Of a stretch of DNA of 64,000 nucleotides, positions 36,654 through 45,888 are shown piece by piece. The translations under genes were made by a program, and so were the position numbers. The stretch spans positions 1-64,000 of the forward strand of contig NZ_LJSD01000002.1 of the NCBI RefSeq assembly GCF_001303895.1, read 5' to 3'. A model generated the notes under the pieces. The model was not told the DNA's origin. It made no database searches and saw only the letters and a list, made by a program, of their open reading frames with translations. This stretch comes from Mesorhizobium sp. 1M-11. GTDB lineage: Bacteria > Pseudomonadota > Alphaproteobacteria > Rhizobiales > Rhizobiaceae. Positions within the stretch are counted from its first letter, which is position 1. Each line of letters begins with the position of its first letter.

Positions 36654-37444
36654 CAACGCAGGCCCTCGTCGCCATCCTTGTGCAGCTTGGGTCCCTTCTC
36701 GACCAGCGGCTCCTTGGCAGCCGATACCGACACGTTCGGCGCGTCCGTGATCGTTGCCCAGGCCGGCGCCGGGTTATGCGCCCAATGCACGGCATTGCGC
36801 AGCACGGTGTGCACGTCGGGATGGTGGTAGGTCGGGTAGGTCTCGTGGCCTGGGCGGAAATAGAAGATACGGCCAGCGCCACGCTGGTAGGTGAGGCCCG
36901 AACGGAACACCTCGCCACCCTCGAACCAGGAGACGAACACCGTCTCCATCGGTTCCGGCACGGTGAAGGGCTCGCCGTACATTTCCTCGTTCGGCAGCTC
37001 GATGCATTCGCCCAGCCCCTTGGCGATGGGATGGTTGCGGTTGACCACCCAGATGCGCTCGCGTTCGCCGGCCTCGCGCCATTTCAAGGAGCAGGGCGTG
37101 CCCATGAGCCGCTTGAAGATCTTCGAGAAATGGCCGGAATGCAGGACGATCAGCCCCATGCCTTCCCAGACGCGTTTCTGGACGCGTTCGACGATGGCGT
37201 CCTCGACCTTGCCGTGTGCGGCATGGCCCCACCAGACAAGCACGTCGGTCTTTGCCAGGCGCTCCTCGGTCAGCCCGTGTTCGGGATCCTGGAGGACGAC
37301 GGTTTCGGCCGCGATGTCCCTGTCCAGGTTGAGGGCGGCCGCAATGGTGCCGTGCATGCCGAGCGGATAGATGTCCGCAACGACGGCGCTCTCCTGCTCA
37401 TGCACATTCTCGCCCCACACCAGTGCTCTGATTGGCATGCCCAT
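36653..37444 (-). CDS. thuA: ThuA-family protein of trehalose use
   Basis: A 263-residue protein with the glutamine-amidotransferase-like ThuA fold. The segments [55 protein letters not shown] and [20 protein letters not shown] are typical. ThuA works with ThuB in trehalose, maltitol and sucrose catabolism in Sinorhizobium. It is translationally linked to thuB. A palindrome upstream may be a LacI-type operator. Confidence 0.9.
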   Translation of the reverse strand: MGMPIRALVWGENVHEQESAVVADIYPLGMHGTIAAALNLDRDIAAETVVLQDPEHGLTEERLAKTDVLVWWGHAAHGKVEDAIVERVQKRVWEGMGLIVLHSGHFSKIFKRLMGTPCSLKWREAGERERIWVVNRNHPIAKGLGECIELPNEEMYGEPFTVPEPMETVFVSWFEGGEVFRSGLTYQRGAGRIFYFRPGHETYPTYHHPDVHTVLRNAVHWAHNPAPAWATITDAPNVSVSAAKEPLVEKGPKLHKDGDEGLR

Positions 37445-37461
37445 CTCCCACGATCAAATCG

Positions 37462-37477
37462 ATTGGATCGGTTCAAT
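37462..37477. promoter_or_regulatory. Possible operator upstream of thuA
   Basis: The sequence ATTGGATCGGTTCAAT is an imperfect palindrome (TTGGA against TTCAA after inversion, one mismatch) just before the thuA start. Its form suits a LacI-type sugar regulator. No such regulator is encoded in the window. Confidence 0.35.
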
Positions 37478-37524
37478 TACAGCATGAGCGACGGGGACCG
37501 CAAGAGACAATCGTGCAGGAGAAT

Positions 37525-37546
37525 GGCCGGCCCTGTCGGGCCGGCC
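37525..37546 (-). terminator. Terminator-like hairpin after leuB
   Basis: A perfect 9-bp stem GGCCGGCCC/GGGCCGGCC closes on a 4-base loop nine bases after the leuB stop. It has no T-run on the minus strand. It probably marks the end of leuB transcription before thuA. Confidence 0.5.
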
Positions 37547-37555
37547 GAACGCCGG

Positions 37556-38656
37556 TCAGGCGAGGAATTTGGCGATGATGGCATCGCCCATGGCGGTTGT
37601 GCCGACTTCAGTCTTGCCCTCGGACATGACGTCCTTCGTGCGCAGGCCATCGTCCAGCACCGCGGCGATCGCCGCCTCGAGGCGATCGGCCTCCGCCACC
37701 ATGTTGAAGGAATAGCGCAGGCACATCGCGAAAGAAGCGATCATGGCGATGGGGTTGGCGATACCCTTGCCCGCAATATCAGGCGCGGAGCCGTGCACCG
37801 GCTCGTAGAGCGCCTTGCGTTTGCCGGTCTTGGCATCCGGCGCACCGAGCGAGGCCGACGGGAGCATGCCGAGCGACCCGGTCAGCATGGCAGCGACATC
37901 CGACAGCATGTCGCCGAACAGGTTGTCGGTGACGATGACGTCGAACTGCTTGGGCCAGCGCACCAACTGCATGCCGCCGGCATCCGCCAGCATGTGGTCG
38001 AGCTTGACGTCGGCATATTTCGCCTTATGGGTCGCGCTGACGACCTCGTTCCACAGAACGCCTGATTTCATGACGTTGCGCTTTTCCATCGACGTCACGT
38101 GGTTCTTGCGGGTGCGGGCGAGCTCGAAGGCGACGCCGGAGATGCGTTCGATTTCGAAGGTATCGTAGACCTGCGTGTCGATGCCGCGCTTCTGGCCGTT
38201 GCCGAGGTCGATGATCTGCTTGGGCTCGCCGAAATAGACGCCGCCGGTCAGTTCGCGGACGATCAGGATGTCGAGACCCTCGACGACTTCCTGCTTGAGC
38301 GAGGAAGAGGCGGCGAGCGCCGGATAGCAGATCGCCGGGCGCAGATTGGCGAACAGCTCCATGTCCTTGCGCAAGCGCAGCAAACCGGCTTCCGGGCGCA
38401 CCTCGTAAGGCACGTTATCCCACTTCGGGCCGCCGACGGCGCCGAACAGCACCGCGTCCGCGGCAAGTGCCTTGCCCATGTCCTCTTCCGAGATCGCCTG
38501 GCCGTGCGCATCGTAGGCGCAACCGCCCACAAGGCCCTCGTCGATCGCAAAGCCTGCTCCCTTCTCGTTCATCGCCGCGATCAGTTTCTTGACCTCGGCC
38601 ATGGCCTCTGGGCCGATGCCGTCGCCGGCGAGCAGGAGAAGTTTTTTCGTTGCCAT
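37556..38656 (-). CDS. leuB: 3-isopropylmalate dehydrogenase
   Basis: A 366-residue NAD-dependent decarboxylating dehydrogenase of leucine synthesis. Key stretches are [54 protein letters not shown] and [20 protein letters not shown], all typical of LeuB. It converts 3-isopropylmalate to 2-oxoisocaproate. leuD lies 3 kb upstream in the same direction with unrelated genes between. Length and start are as expected. Confidence 0.97.
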   Translation of the reverse strand: MATKKLLLLAGDGIGPEAMAEVKKLIAAMNEKGAGFAIDEGLVGGCAYDAHGQAISEEDMGKALAADAVLFGAVGGPKWDNVPYEVRPEAGLLRLRKDMELFANLRPAICYPALAASSSLKQEVVEGLDILIVRELTGGVYFGEPKQIIDLGNGQKRGIDTQVYDTFEIERISGVAFELARTRKNHVTSMEKRNVMKSGVLWNEVVSATHKAKYADVKLDHMLADAGGMQLVRWPKQFDVIVTDNLFGDMLSDVAAMLTGSLGMLPSASLGAPDAKTGKRKALYEPVHGSAPDIAGKGIANPIAMIASFAMCLRYSFNMVAEADRLEAAIAAVLDDGLRTKDVMSEGKTEVGTTAMGDAIIAKFLA

Positions 38657-38838
38657 CTGAAGGACCTTCCACGGGTTCGGAGAATTGCAGCCTTGCTAAC
38701 GGCAAGGCCGTTGTGGTGCAAGCCCGTTGGCACTGCGAAGTCCTTCTTGGCCCGGACAAAGCGAGTCGCTGGATGGAAGCCGGACGGTGCCGTGCGATGT
38801 AGTGATAAATCCATGAAACGGGCTTGGAGCCGTCCGAC

Positions 38839-39804
38839 ATGAGCAAGCGCATAAATCTGGGTATTATCGGTCTCGGAGCCATGGGAACCGAGCTCCTGGA
38901 AGCGGCCGCCAGCCATGGCGATTTCAAGGTGGTGCTTTGCGCCGATGTCAACGAGACGGCGATTGCGCGCGAAAGCCGCAAATATCCCGATATCGACTTT
39001 ACCACCGAGCCGGGATCCGTCGTGGCTGCGGAAAATCTCGATGCCGTCTATATCGCCACGCCTCCGCGATATCACGCGGCCTATGCGATGGAGGCGATGC
39101 GGGGCGGCAAGGCCGTGTTCTGCGAAAAACCGCTTGCCGTTGACCTTGCCGAAGGAGAGGCGATGGCCGACCTGGCACGCACCACAGGTGTGGTTACGGC
39201 GGTCAACTTCGCGCTGGCTGACCGGCATGCCACGCTGGAGATCGAGCGAGCGCTCGGCGCAGGGGAGCTTGGCAATGTGGGTGGTGTCGAGATCAGGCTG
39301 ACCTTTCCGCAATGGCCGCGCGCATTTCAGGCTGATGCAAACTGGCTGTCCGGCAGGGCGGAAGGTGGTTTTGTCCGCGAAGTCTTTTCGCATTTTGCCT
39401 ATCTGACAGACCGGCTCATCGGCGAACTCGAGCCGGTATTCTTGTCCCTGGATCTCCCGCAAGGGGGAGAGGCGAGTGAAAGCTCAGCCTTCGGTCTGTT
39501 TCGGGCAGGTGGCGTGCCGGTGCTTGTATCCGGCCAAGCCGGCCTTGCCATGCCCGAGAGTTACGAATGGGTCGTAGCCGGCAGCCGCTATTCCTATCGT
39601 TTGCGCAACTGGGGTGACCTGCAGATTTCCGACGGCAAGACCTGGAAGGATGTACCTCTCAGGGGCGAACGCGGGTCGGAATATACCCGGCTATCCGCAT
39701 TTGCGCGGGCGATCCGCGGCGAGCCTCAAACCAACCTGGCCGACTTCGCCGCGGGCCTCCGGGTTCAGCGTGCGGTGGAAGCGTTTCACGCCAAGGCGGA
39801 CTGA
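38839..39804 (+). CDS. Gfo/Idh/MocA-family oxidoreductase
   Basis: A 321-residue NAD(P)-dependent oxidoreductase of unknown substrate. The N-terminal Rossmann loop is LGIIGLGAMGTELLEA and the conserved motif is FCEKPLAVDLAEGEAMADL. The ATG with GGAG about 10 bases upstream was preferred over an ATG five codons before. It stands on the opposite strand between leuB and a VOC protein. A short palindrome of rhizobial type (TCTCCC and GGGAGA) lies inside the coding part for LDLPQGGEAS, see findings. Confidence 0.85.
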   Translation: MSKRINLGIIGLGAMGTELLEAAASHGDFKVVLCADVNETAIARESRKYPDIDFTTEPGSVVAAENLDAVYIATPPRYHAAYAMEAMRGGKAVFCEKPLAVDLAEGEAMADLARTTGVVTAVNFALADRHATLEIERALGAGELGNVGGVEIRLTFPQWPRAFQADANWLSGRAEGGFVREVFSHFAYLTDRLIGELEPVFLSLDLPQGGEASESSAFGLFRAGGVPVLVSGQAGLAMPESYEWVVAGSRYSYRLRNWGDLQISDGKTWKDVPLRGERGSEYTRLSAFARAIRGEPQTNLADFAAGLRVQRAVEAFHAKAD

Positions 39805-39835
39805 GCCGGTTCGGCGCGATGCGCCAGCGACGCTT

Positions 39836-40186
39836 CTAGTCGTGCTGAAGGATGTTGATCAATTTGCCGAAGGGATCGCGCACGAAGAAACGGCGCACGC
39901 CCCAGGGTTCGTCGGCCGGGCCATATTCGATGGCGAAGCCGGCTTTCTTCATCGCAGCGAGCACTGCGTCGACGTCGTCCACCTCGATGGAAAGATCGGG
40001 CACCGGCGTATCGGCGCCGCCCTGTTCGGCGAAGGAGACCTGCACCGCCATGCGCTCGTGATTGCCGTAGGTGGCGATCCAGCCGTGATCCATCAGGATG
40101 TCGAGGCCGAGCACGTCGCCATAGAAACGCCTGGCGGCCGAGACATCGGTCGTGGCGACATTGGCGACGATGCGCTTGACCGTCAC
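39836..40186 (-). CDS. VOC-superfamily (glyoxalase-like) protein
   Basis: A 116-residue single-domain VOC protein. It begins VKRIVANVATTDVSAARRFY and ends WGVRRFFVRDPFGKLINILQ, the usual edges of the fold. The start is a GTG that overlaps the stop of the upstream RidA-like gene (GTGA). The frame is open further upstream but that part overlaps the RidA gene. The reaction is unknown. Such proteins include dioxygenases and resistance proteins. Confidence 0.82.
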   Translation of the reverse strand: MTVKRIVANVATTDVSAARRFYGDVLGLDILMDHGWIATYGNHERMAVQVSFAEQGGADTPVPDLSIEVDDVDAVLAAMKKAGFAIEYGPADEPWGVRRFFVRDPFGKLINILQHD

Positions 40187-40575
40187 AGGCCCGTTGCTCC
40201 GCGTCGCAGTGCGGTGACCTCGATCTCGATCTTCATTTCCGGCTTGTTGAGTTGGCAGATGATCATGGTTGCGGCCGGGCGGATATCGCCGAAATATTCG
40301 CCGAGGATAGGGAAGACCTTGTCCACGTCGTTCTGGTCGGTGAGGTAGTAGTGCGCGCGCACGACATCGGCCAGTTCGAAGCCACCTTCCTTCAGCGCCT
40401 TGGCAATGGTCTCCATGCAGTTGCGGGCCTGCGCTTCGACGGTGTCCGGCATGGTCATCGTGGCATAGTCGTAGCCAGTTGTGCCGGCGACGAAGCACCA
40501 GTCGCCTTGCACGACGGCGCGCGAATAGCCCGCCGTCTTTTCGAAGGGCGAGCCCGTCGAGATCAGTCTGCGCAT
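40183..40575 (-). CDS. RidA-family protein without the catalytic arginine
   Basis: A 130-residue RidA/YjgF-like protein. The fold stretch NCMETIAKALKEGGFELADV, YYLTDQNDVDKVFPILGEYF and IEIEVTAL is clear. In active Rid enamine deaminases an Arg sits in the strand around RPARxxV, while here the sequence reads IRPAATMIIC, so the deaminase activity is doubtful and it is closer to the Rid4-7 groups. It is coupled to the VOC gene and could act on the same small metabolite. Confidence 0.85.
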   Translation of the reverse strand: MRRLISTGSPFEKTAGYSRAVVQGDWCFVAGTTGYDYATMTMPDTVEAQARNCMETIAKALKEGGFELADVVRAHYYLTDQNDVDKVFPILGEYFGDIRPAATMIICQLNKPEMKIEIEVTALRRGATGL

Positions 40576-40596
40576 CGATAGTCCTCCCGATGGGCG

Positions 40597-41514
40597 CTAT
40601 TGCGGTTGCTGGAGTGCCTTCTTCAAGGCGTCCTTGATCTCATCCGGCCAATCCTTCAGCGCCGGCCAGGCATTCGGTTCAGGCTTGTCGGTCTGCTGGG
40701 CGAAGTAGAGCGCCTTGTTCTTGACGTCGACCGCCATGAAGCCGTTGCTGCCGCCGCAGGCATGTGGCACGCAGCCGGTTGCGTAGAAGGCGCCGGAGGG
40801 TGTCTTTTCCGTACCGCCTCCGACCAGGAGGCTGGTCGCGACATTGCCCATCTGGTCGCCGAGCAGCTTTTCGGCGGCCTCATAAACGGCCTCATTGTGG
40901 AAGGCGTCGATGATGTTCTGGTATTTCGACGGGTCGATGTCGGTCCAGCCGGTGTTGGGTTGGGGCTTGTAGGTCAGCCGGCCAGCGATCTGCAGGCCGT
41001 CCTGCGGTGACCACTGCAAAGCGTCGTTGGAGTCACCGGGCATGAGATAAGGCACGAAATAGATGGCGTTTTCGGCGACAGCCGTCGGTGGTGCGCCGCA
41101 TTCGTCCTGTTCGACCCGCACGCTTTGGAGCGTGGCGCTGCCTTCTGGTTTCCAAGCGATTATAGTCGCGGGGCCGCACTGGTTGCCGCCCGATCCGACA
41201 TTGAATAGTGCGACACCTATGCCAGCCACTTTCACGATCTGGTCGAGGCCAACGTAGTAGTCCCGGGCAATTTCCTTGCCATCATAAGCCAGGATCTTGT
41301 CCATCTCTGGTTGCTCGGTGATGGTGAAGGTGCCGCCAGCGAAAGGGACTGGTGCCGGCTTCTCGTCGCCATCGGTGGTTGCAGGCGCGCTGCTGTCGGA
41401 AGATGTTGCGGCAGGAGCATCCTGCGGGGCAGGAGCCTGTTCCTGCGCAAGGGCAGTTCCGGCCAAACCGACCGAAAGAATGCCTGCCGTCAGAAGGCAT
41501 GAAAACGGTCCCAT
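40597..41514 (-). CDS. Secreted protein of unknown function
   Basis: A 305-residue protein with a signal peptide (LLTAGILSVGLAGTALAQ) and a low-complexity Ala/Pro/Ser stretch after it. The mature part contains the pairs GGNQCGPATIIAW, QDECGAPP, TGCVPHACGG, so two disulfides are likely. I do not recognise the family with certainty. Proteins like this are widespread in Rhizobiales. The inner ATG was chosen because it gives the signal peptide directly. It shares its direction with the RidA and VOC genes. Confidence 0.75.
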   Translation of the reverse strand: MGPFSCLLTAGILSVGLAGTALAQEQAPAPQDAPAATSSDSSAPATTDGDEKPAPVPFAGGTFTITEQPEMDKILAYDGKEIARDYYVGLDQIVKVAGIGVALFNVGSGGNQCGPATIIAWKPEGSATLQSVRVEQDECGAPPTAVAENAIYFVPYLMPGDSNDALQWSPQDGLQIAGRLTYKPQPNTGWTDIDPSKYQNIIDAFHNEAVYEAAEKLLGDQMGNVATSLLVGGGTEKTPSGAFYATGCVPHACGGSNGFMAVDVKNKALYFAQQTDKPEPNAWPALKDWPDEIKDALKKALQQPQ

Positions 41515-41630
41515 TGCGGCTCTCCCTTTGTCACGGCAACATCGTTGCCGTAGCTGCCTGGGGCTGGTCAACCGTGGTCCTGCCGAGGCTAAAGGCCCCG
41601 ACGAAGTCCGCCGGAGCGCCGGTTATGGCC

Positions 41631-42236
41631 TCAGGCCCAGGGGCGCTGCTCGGCGTTGCGCTTTTCGAAGCTGGCGATGGCGCCAGACTTTTCCATGGTC
41701 AAGCCGATGTCGTCGAGGCCATTGAGCAGGCAGTGGCGCTTGAAGTCGTCGAGGTCGAAGGTGACGACGCCGCCATCCGGGCCGCGGATTTCCTTGGCTT
41801 CAAGGTCGACCGAGAGGGTGGCGTTGGCACCGCGCTCGGCGTCGTCCATCAGCTTGTCGAGGTCTTCCTGGCTGACAGTGATCGGCAGGATGCCGTTCTT
41901 GAAGCAGTTGTTGTAGAAAATATCGGCGAAAGAGGTCGAGATCACGCAACGGATGCCGAAATCGAGCAGTGCCCAGGGAGCGTGCTCGCGGCTGGAGCCG
42001 CAGCCGAAATTGTCGCCGGCGACCAGGATCTGCGCCTTGCGATAAGCCGGCTTGTTCAAAACGAAATCCGGGTTCTCGGAGCCATCCTCATTGAAGCGCA
42101 TCTCGGCAAAGAGCCCTTTGCCAAGTCCGGTGCGCTTGATCGTCTTGAGATAATCCTTGGGGATGATCATGTCGGTATCGACATTGACGATCGGCAGGGG
42201 AGCGGCGACGCCGGTGAGCTTGGTGAACTTGTCCAT
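41631..42236 (-). CDS. leuD: 3-isopropylmalate dehydratase small subunit
   Basis: A 201-residue subunit that forms isopropylmalate isomerase with LeuC in leucine synthesis. The hallmark stretches are [40 protein letters not shown] and [12 protein letters not shown]. The length is as expected. leuC is not in the window. It lies on the same strand as leuB, but four other genes stand between them. Confidence 0.97.
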   Translation of the reverse strand: MDKFTKLTGVAAPLPIVNVDTDMIIPKDYLKTIKRTGLGKGLFAEMRFNEDGSENPDFVLNKPAYRKAQILVAGDNFGCGSSREHAPWALLDFGIRCVISTSFADIFYNNCFKNGILPITVSQEDLDKLMDDAERGANATLSVDLEAKEIRGPDGGVVTFDLDDFKRHCLLNGLDDIGLTMEKSGAIASFEKRNAEQRPWA

Positions 42237-42413
42237 GGCTTTTGCCCATCTTGGGAGTTTGCTGGCACCGCTTTACACAAGGCGACGGGCAAATGAAAGG
42301 CGACAGTTGCCGCATCGTTGAGGCCAGCCAAGGCTTGATGAGCGAAAAGGCATGATGGATCCTGTCGTGGACAACACTTGACCTCAGGCGGCAAGCAACG
42401 TTCTAGATCATTT

Positions 42414-44828
42414 ATGGCGAGCGGGAATCAGCAGCAGCGATCGGAGCATGCCGGGCAGGCGCACGGCCTGCTCGAACATTATCAGCCGATCGATGGTGTC
42501 GTCGATGAGATGGTGGATGCCTCGGGCGAGCCGCGGCCGCTTTGGAAGTCTTTTATCGCGGCGCTGCAGGCGCTCGGTCCGGAAAAGCTGGCGCAGCGCT
42601 TTGCCAGAGCGGATCAATACCTGCGCGATGCTGGCGTCTATTACAGGGTCTACGACAAGGCAGGCGCCAATGAGCGCGCGTGGCCGCTGGCGCATGTGCC
42701 TCTGCTGATCGACGACAAGGAGTGGTCGACAATCAGCGCCGGCCTGATCCAACGCGCCGACCTGTTCGAGCAGATCGCGGCAGACATTTACGGACCGAAC
42801 AGGCTGGTCGCGAACGGCTTGCTGCCGCCCGGCCTCGTCGCGGGCAGCCCGGAATATCTGCGCCCATTGGCAGGAACGATACCTGCCGACGGCCATTTCC
42901 TGCATTTCTGCGCCTTTGAACTTGGCCGAGGGCCGGATGGGCGCTGGTGGGTGCTGGGTGACCGCATGCAGGCTCCGTCGGGTGCCGGCTTCGCGCTGGA
43001 AAACCGTGTTGCCACCACGCGGGCCCTTTCGGAGCTTTACGGCGAACTGCATGTGCATCGCCTTGCCGGATTTTTCCGCCGCTTCCGCGATGCCTTGAAT
43101 TCCGCGGCAGCGGCCTCGCGAGGTCGCGTCGCCATCCTGACGCCCGGTCCACTCAACGAGACCTACTACGAACACGCCTATATTGCCCGCTATCTCGGCA
43201 TCATGCTTCTCGAAGGCGAGGACCTCGTCGTCTCCAAGGGGCGGCTGATGGTGCGCACGGTGGCCGGCCTGGTACCGATCTCGGTGCTGTGGCGGCGCCT
43301 CGACGCGGCCTTCGCCGATCCGCTGGAATTGCGAACCGACTCACAGATCGGCACGCCGGGGCTGGTGGAAGCGGTGCGCCAAGGTGCGCTCACATCAGTG
43401 AACGGTCTTGGTTCGGGATTTCTCGAAACGCGCGCGCTGCTCGCGTTTCTGCCGCGCATCAGCCAGGAATTGGGCAAGGAAGATCTGTTGCTTCCTGCCG
43501 TCGCGACCTGGTGGTGTGGGCAGGAAGCCGAGCGCCAGCATGTGCTGGCCAATCTCGACCAAATGGTGATCGGACCGGCGCTCTCGACGCGTCTGGCCTT
43601 CGAGGATGATGGGGCCAGCGTGCTTGGGTCGTCTCTGTCCGCGGAGGCACGGGCGGATCTGGTCGCGCGCATCGAGACCGATGGCAGCGCGTTCGTGGGG
43701 CAGGAAGCAGTGACGCTTTCGACCACGCCGGTCTACGTCGACGGGCGACTCGAGCCGCGACCGGCCAGCTTGCGTGTCTATCTGGCGCGGACGCAAAACG
43801 GCTGGACCGTGATGCCCGGCGGCTTCGCGCGCGTCGGCTTCTCGCTCGATCCAACGGCGATTGCCATGCAGCGAGGCGGCCAGGCGGCCGACGTCTGGGT
43901 GGTCAGTGACAAACCGGTGGAACGCGAGACGCTGTTCCCGCGCGATAGCGAGGGTTTCGACCGCACCATGCCCGGCAGCCTGCCGAGCCGTGCCGCGGAA
44001 AACCTGATGTGGCTCGGCCGTTACATCGAGCGCGCCGAGGACACCGCCCGCATCCTGCGCGCCTACCACGTTCGGTTGGCCGAAACCTCGGATGCGGCGA
44101 TGCCGCTGCTCGGCGAACTGCGTGCGTATCTCGATCCGCTTGGCATCGATCTCGCCGATCCGATACCGCACGGCCTGCTCGATATGATGGACAGCGCCGT
44201 TTATAGCGCCGGTCAGGTGCGCGACCGGTTCTCGCCGGATGGTTGGCTGGCGCTCAAGGATCTGTCGAAGACGCTGCATCTGTTCGAGACGACGGTCTCG
44301 CGCGGCGACGATGCCACACGCGCCATGACGGTGATCCTGCGCAAACTGGCCGGCTTTTCCGGTCTGTTGCATGAAAACATGTACCGCTTCACCGGCTGGC
44401 GTTTCCTGGAGATTGGGCGGCGGCTGGAACGCGGCATCCAGACGGCGCGGATGCTGGCACGGTTGACCCACCCGGACGCGCCGGAAGGCGCGCTCGACAT
44501 GATGCTGGAGATCGGCGACAGCGTCATGACCCATCGTAGGCAATATCCGGTCCAGGCGGGGCGCAGCACCGTTGTCGATCTTCTGGTGCTCGATCCACTC
44601 AACCCGCGTTCGATCTTTTTCCAGCTCGAGCGGCTGAAGGTGGAGATAGGACTGCTGCCGGGCAGGAATGGCAGCGGGCACCTGTCGCCAGCGGCCAAGG
44701 ATATCCTCAAGCTCAACACGGCGCTTGCGGTCAAGGAACCGTCGGATATGACAGCCGCAGCGCTCAACATGCTGGCGGATGAAATCGGTGGGCTCTACGG
44801 CAGCCTCGCCAAAGCCTATTTCGGCTGA
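42414..44828 (+). CDS. Circularly permuted ATP-grasp and alpha-E domain fusion protein
   Basis: An 804-residue fusion of two proteins that are often separate. Residues about 75-480 are the circularly permuted ATP-grasp (DUF404/407) with VYDKAGANERAWPLAHVPLL, GDRMQAPSGAGFALENRVAT and ILTPGPLNETYYEHAYIARY. Residues about 500-795 are alpha-E (DUF403) with LPSRAAENLMWLGRYIERAE, TRAMTVILRKLAG and SIFFQLERLKVEIGLLPG. Published comparative work suggested that these, with a transglutaminase, form or modify a peptide, but no product is known. A transglutaminase gene follows by eight bases. The start has a weak ribosome site. Confidence 0.9.
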   Translation: MASGNQQQRSEHAGQAHGLLEHYQPIDGVVDEMVDASGEPRPLWKSFIAALQALGPEKLAQRFARADQYLRDAGVYYRVYDKAGANERAWPLAHVPLLIDDKEWSTISAGLIQRADLFEQIAADIYGPNRLVANGLLPPGLVAGSPEYLRPLAGTIPADGHFLHFCAFELGRGPDGRWWVLGDRMQAPSGAGFALENRVATTRALSELYGELHVHRLAGFFRRFRDALNSAAAASRGRVAILTPGPLNETYYEHAYIARYLGIMLLEGEDLVVSKGRLMVRTVAGLVPISVLWRRLDAAFADPLELRTDSQIGTPGLVEAVRQGALTSVNGLGSGFLETRALLAFLPRISQELGKEDLLLPAVATWWCGQEAERQHVLANLDQMVIGPALSTRLAFEDDGASVLGSSLSAEARADLVARIETDGSAFVGQEAVTLSTTPVYVDGRLEPRPASLRVYLARTQNGWTVMPGGFARVGFSLDPTAIAMQRGGQAADVWVVSDKPVERETLFPRDSEGFDRTMPGSLPSRAAENLMWLGRYIERAEDTARILRAYHVRLAETSDAAMPLLGELRAYLDPLGIDLADPIPHGLLDMMDSAVYSAGQVRDRFSPDGWLALKDLSKTLHLFETTVSRGDDATRAMTVILRKLAGFSGLLHENMYRFTGWRFLEIGRRLERGIQTARMLARLTHPDAPEGALDMMLEIGDSVMTHRRQYPVQAGRSTVVDLLVLDPLNPRSIFFQLERLKVEIGLLPGRNGSGHLSPAAKDILKLNTALAVKEPSDMTAAALNMLADEIGGLYGSLAKAYFG

Positions 44829-44836
44829 GGCGCTCG

Positions 44837-45709
44837 ATGCTCTACGACATCCGTCTCAACCTGCACTACGACTACGAGACAGCCGTCGGCGGCGGTCGTC
44901 ATCTGGTGCGGGTGTTGCCGTCAAATCTCGGCCAACGCCAACGTGTCGTGGCTGCTTCATTGTCTTTCTCACCGACCCCTGGTGAACGCTCGGATTTCAA
45001 CGATTTCTTCGGTTCGAGCGTGGCGGCGATCGCCTTCCGCGAGCCGCATCAGACGCTGGATGTGCGCATGAGTGCGCGTGTTTCCGTGACGCGGCCGGAA
45101 GCCGGGCTTGACGTTTCGCCACGCATCGATGCGCTTGCCCGCGAAACTGCGGCGGTACGCTCGCTCGATTCCGATTCGCCCCATCATTTTCTTGCAGCCA
45201 CCGATTTTGCAGATCTTGATCCTGCCATCACAGCCTATGCTCGTGAGAGTGGCGATGGCTCGGTGGCGGCGATCGCGATGGACCTGTGCAATCGCATCCG
45301 GCGCGACTTCGCCTATGACGGTACTGCGACCGACGTGCAGACGCGCGCTTCCGATGCCTTCGCGCTGAAACGTGGCGTCTGTCAGGATTTTTCGCATGTC
45401 ATGATTTCCAGCCTGCGTGGGCTAGGCATTCCGGCGGGCTATGTCAGCGGCTTCCTGCGCACCATCCCGCCCGCTGGCCAAGAGCGGCTGGAGGGCGCGG
45501 ATGCCATGCATGCCTGGGTGCGGGTCTGGTGCGGCCGCGAGGCCGGCTGGCTGGAGTTTGACCCGACCAACGGGATGCGCGCCTCCAATGACCATATCAC
45601 GGTCGGCTTTGGTCGAGATTATGGCGATGTTGCGCCGATCGTCGGCGTGCTCAAGACCACTGGCGGGCAGGCCGGCGCACAGGCGGTGGATGTCGTTCCG
45701 GTGGCCTGA
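44837..45709 (+). CDS. Transglutaminase-family cysteine protein
   Basis: A 290-residue transglutaminase-like protein. The N-terminal domain (LYDIRLNLHYDYETAVGGGR) is of the bacterial type, and the catalytic triad is visible: Cys182 in GVCQDFSH, His225 in ADAMHAWVRV and Asp242 in LEFDPTNG. It lies directly after the ATP-grasp/alpha-E fusion and its gene start is eight bases from that stop, so they work together. It may cleave or transfer an amide made by the ligase. No signal peptide is seen. Confidence 0.92.
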   Translation: MLYDIRLNLHYDYETAVGGGRHLVRVLPSNLGQRQRVVAASLSFSPTPGERSDFNDFFGSSVAAIAFREPHQTLDVRMSARVSVTRPEAGLDVSPRIDALARETAAVRSLDSDSPHHFLAATDFADLDPAITAYARESGDGSVAAIAMDLCNRIRRDFAYDGTATDVQTRASDAFALKRGVCQDFSHVMISSLRGLGIPAGYVSGFLRTIPPAGQERLEGADAMHAWVRVWCGREAGWLEFDPTNGMRASNDHITVGFGRDYGDVAPIVGVLKTTGGQAGAQAVDVVPVA

Positions 45710-45788
45710 ATCGGCATCGTTGCCGTGAAAAGAAATCACGGATTTTTTATCGACGTGGTGTCGGGAAGCGCCTAACTCTTTCGTCCTT

Positions 45789-45868
45789 GAAGCAATTCCA
45801 GGAAAGATGCGCAGCGGCTTTCCGTCCGGTATTGCGTACCGCGTTTCCGTGAAAAACGGAAACGCTCC
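45789..45868. repeat. Intergenic palindromic repeat, copy 2
   Basis: Begins GAAGCAATTCCAGGAAAG, has the CAGCGGCTTTCCGTCCGG middle and ends with a perfect 10-bp stem GCGTTTCCGT/ACGGAAACGC on a GAAAA loop. The order of parts equals the copy at 28974-29067, with a shorter linker. It lies between the transglutaminase and YCII genes. Confidence 0.75.
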
Positions 45869-45888
45869 GGAGACAGAAAGGGCCTACC

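Noticed and set aside
36235..38065. Overlapping open frames on both strands across thuA/thuB
   Set aside because: They are shadows of thuA, thuB and leuB. No motif or ribosome site supports them.
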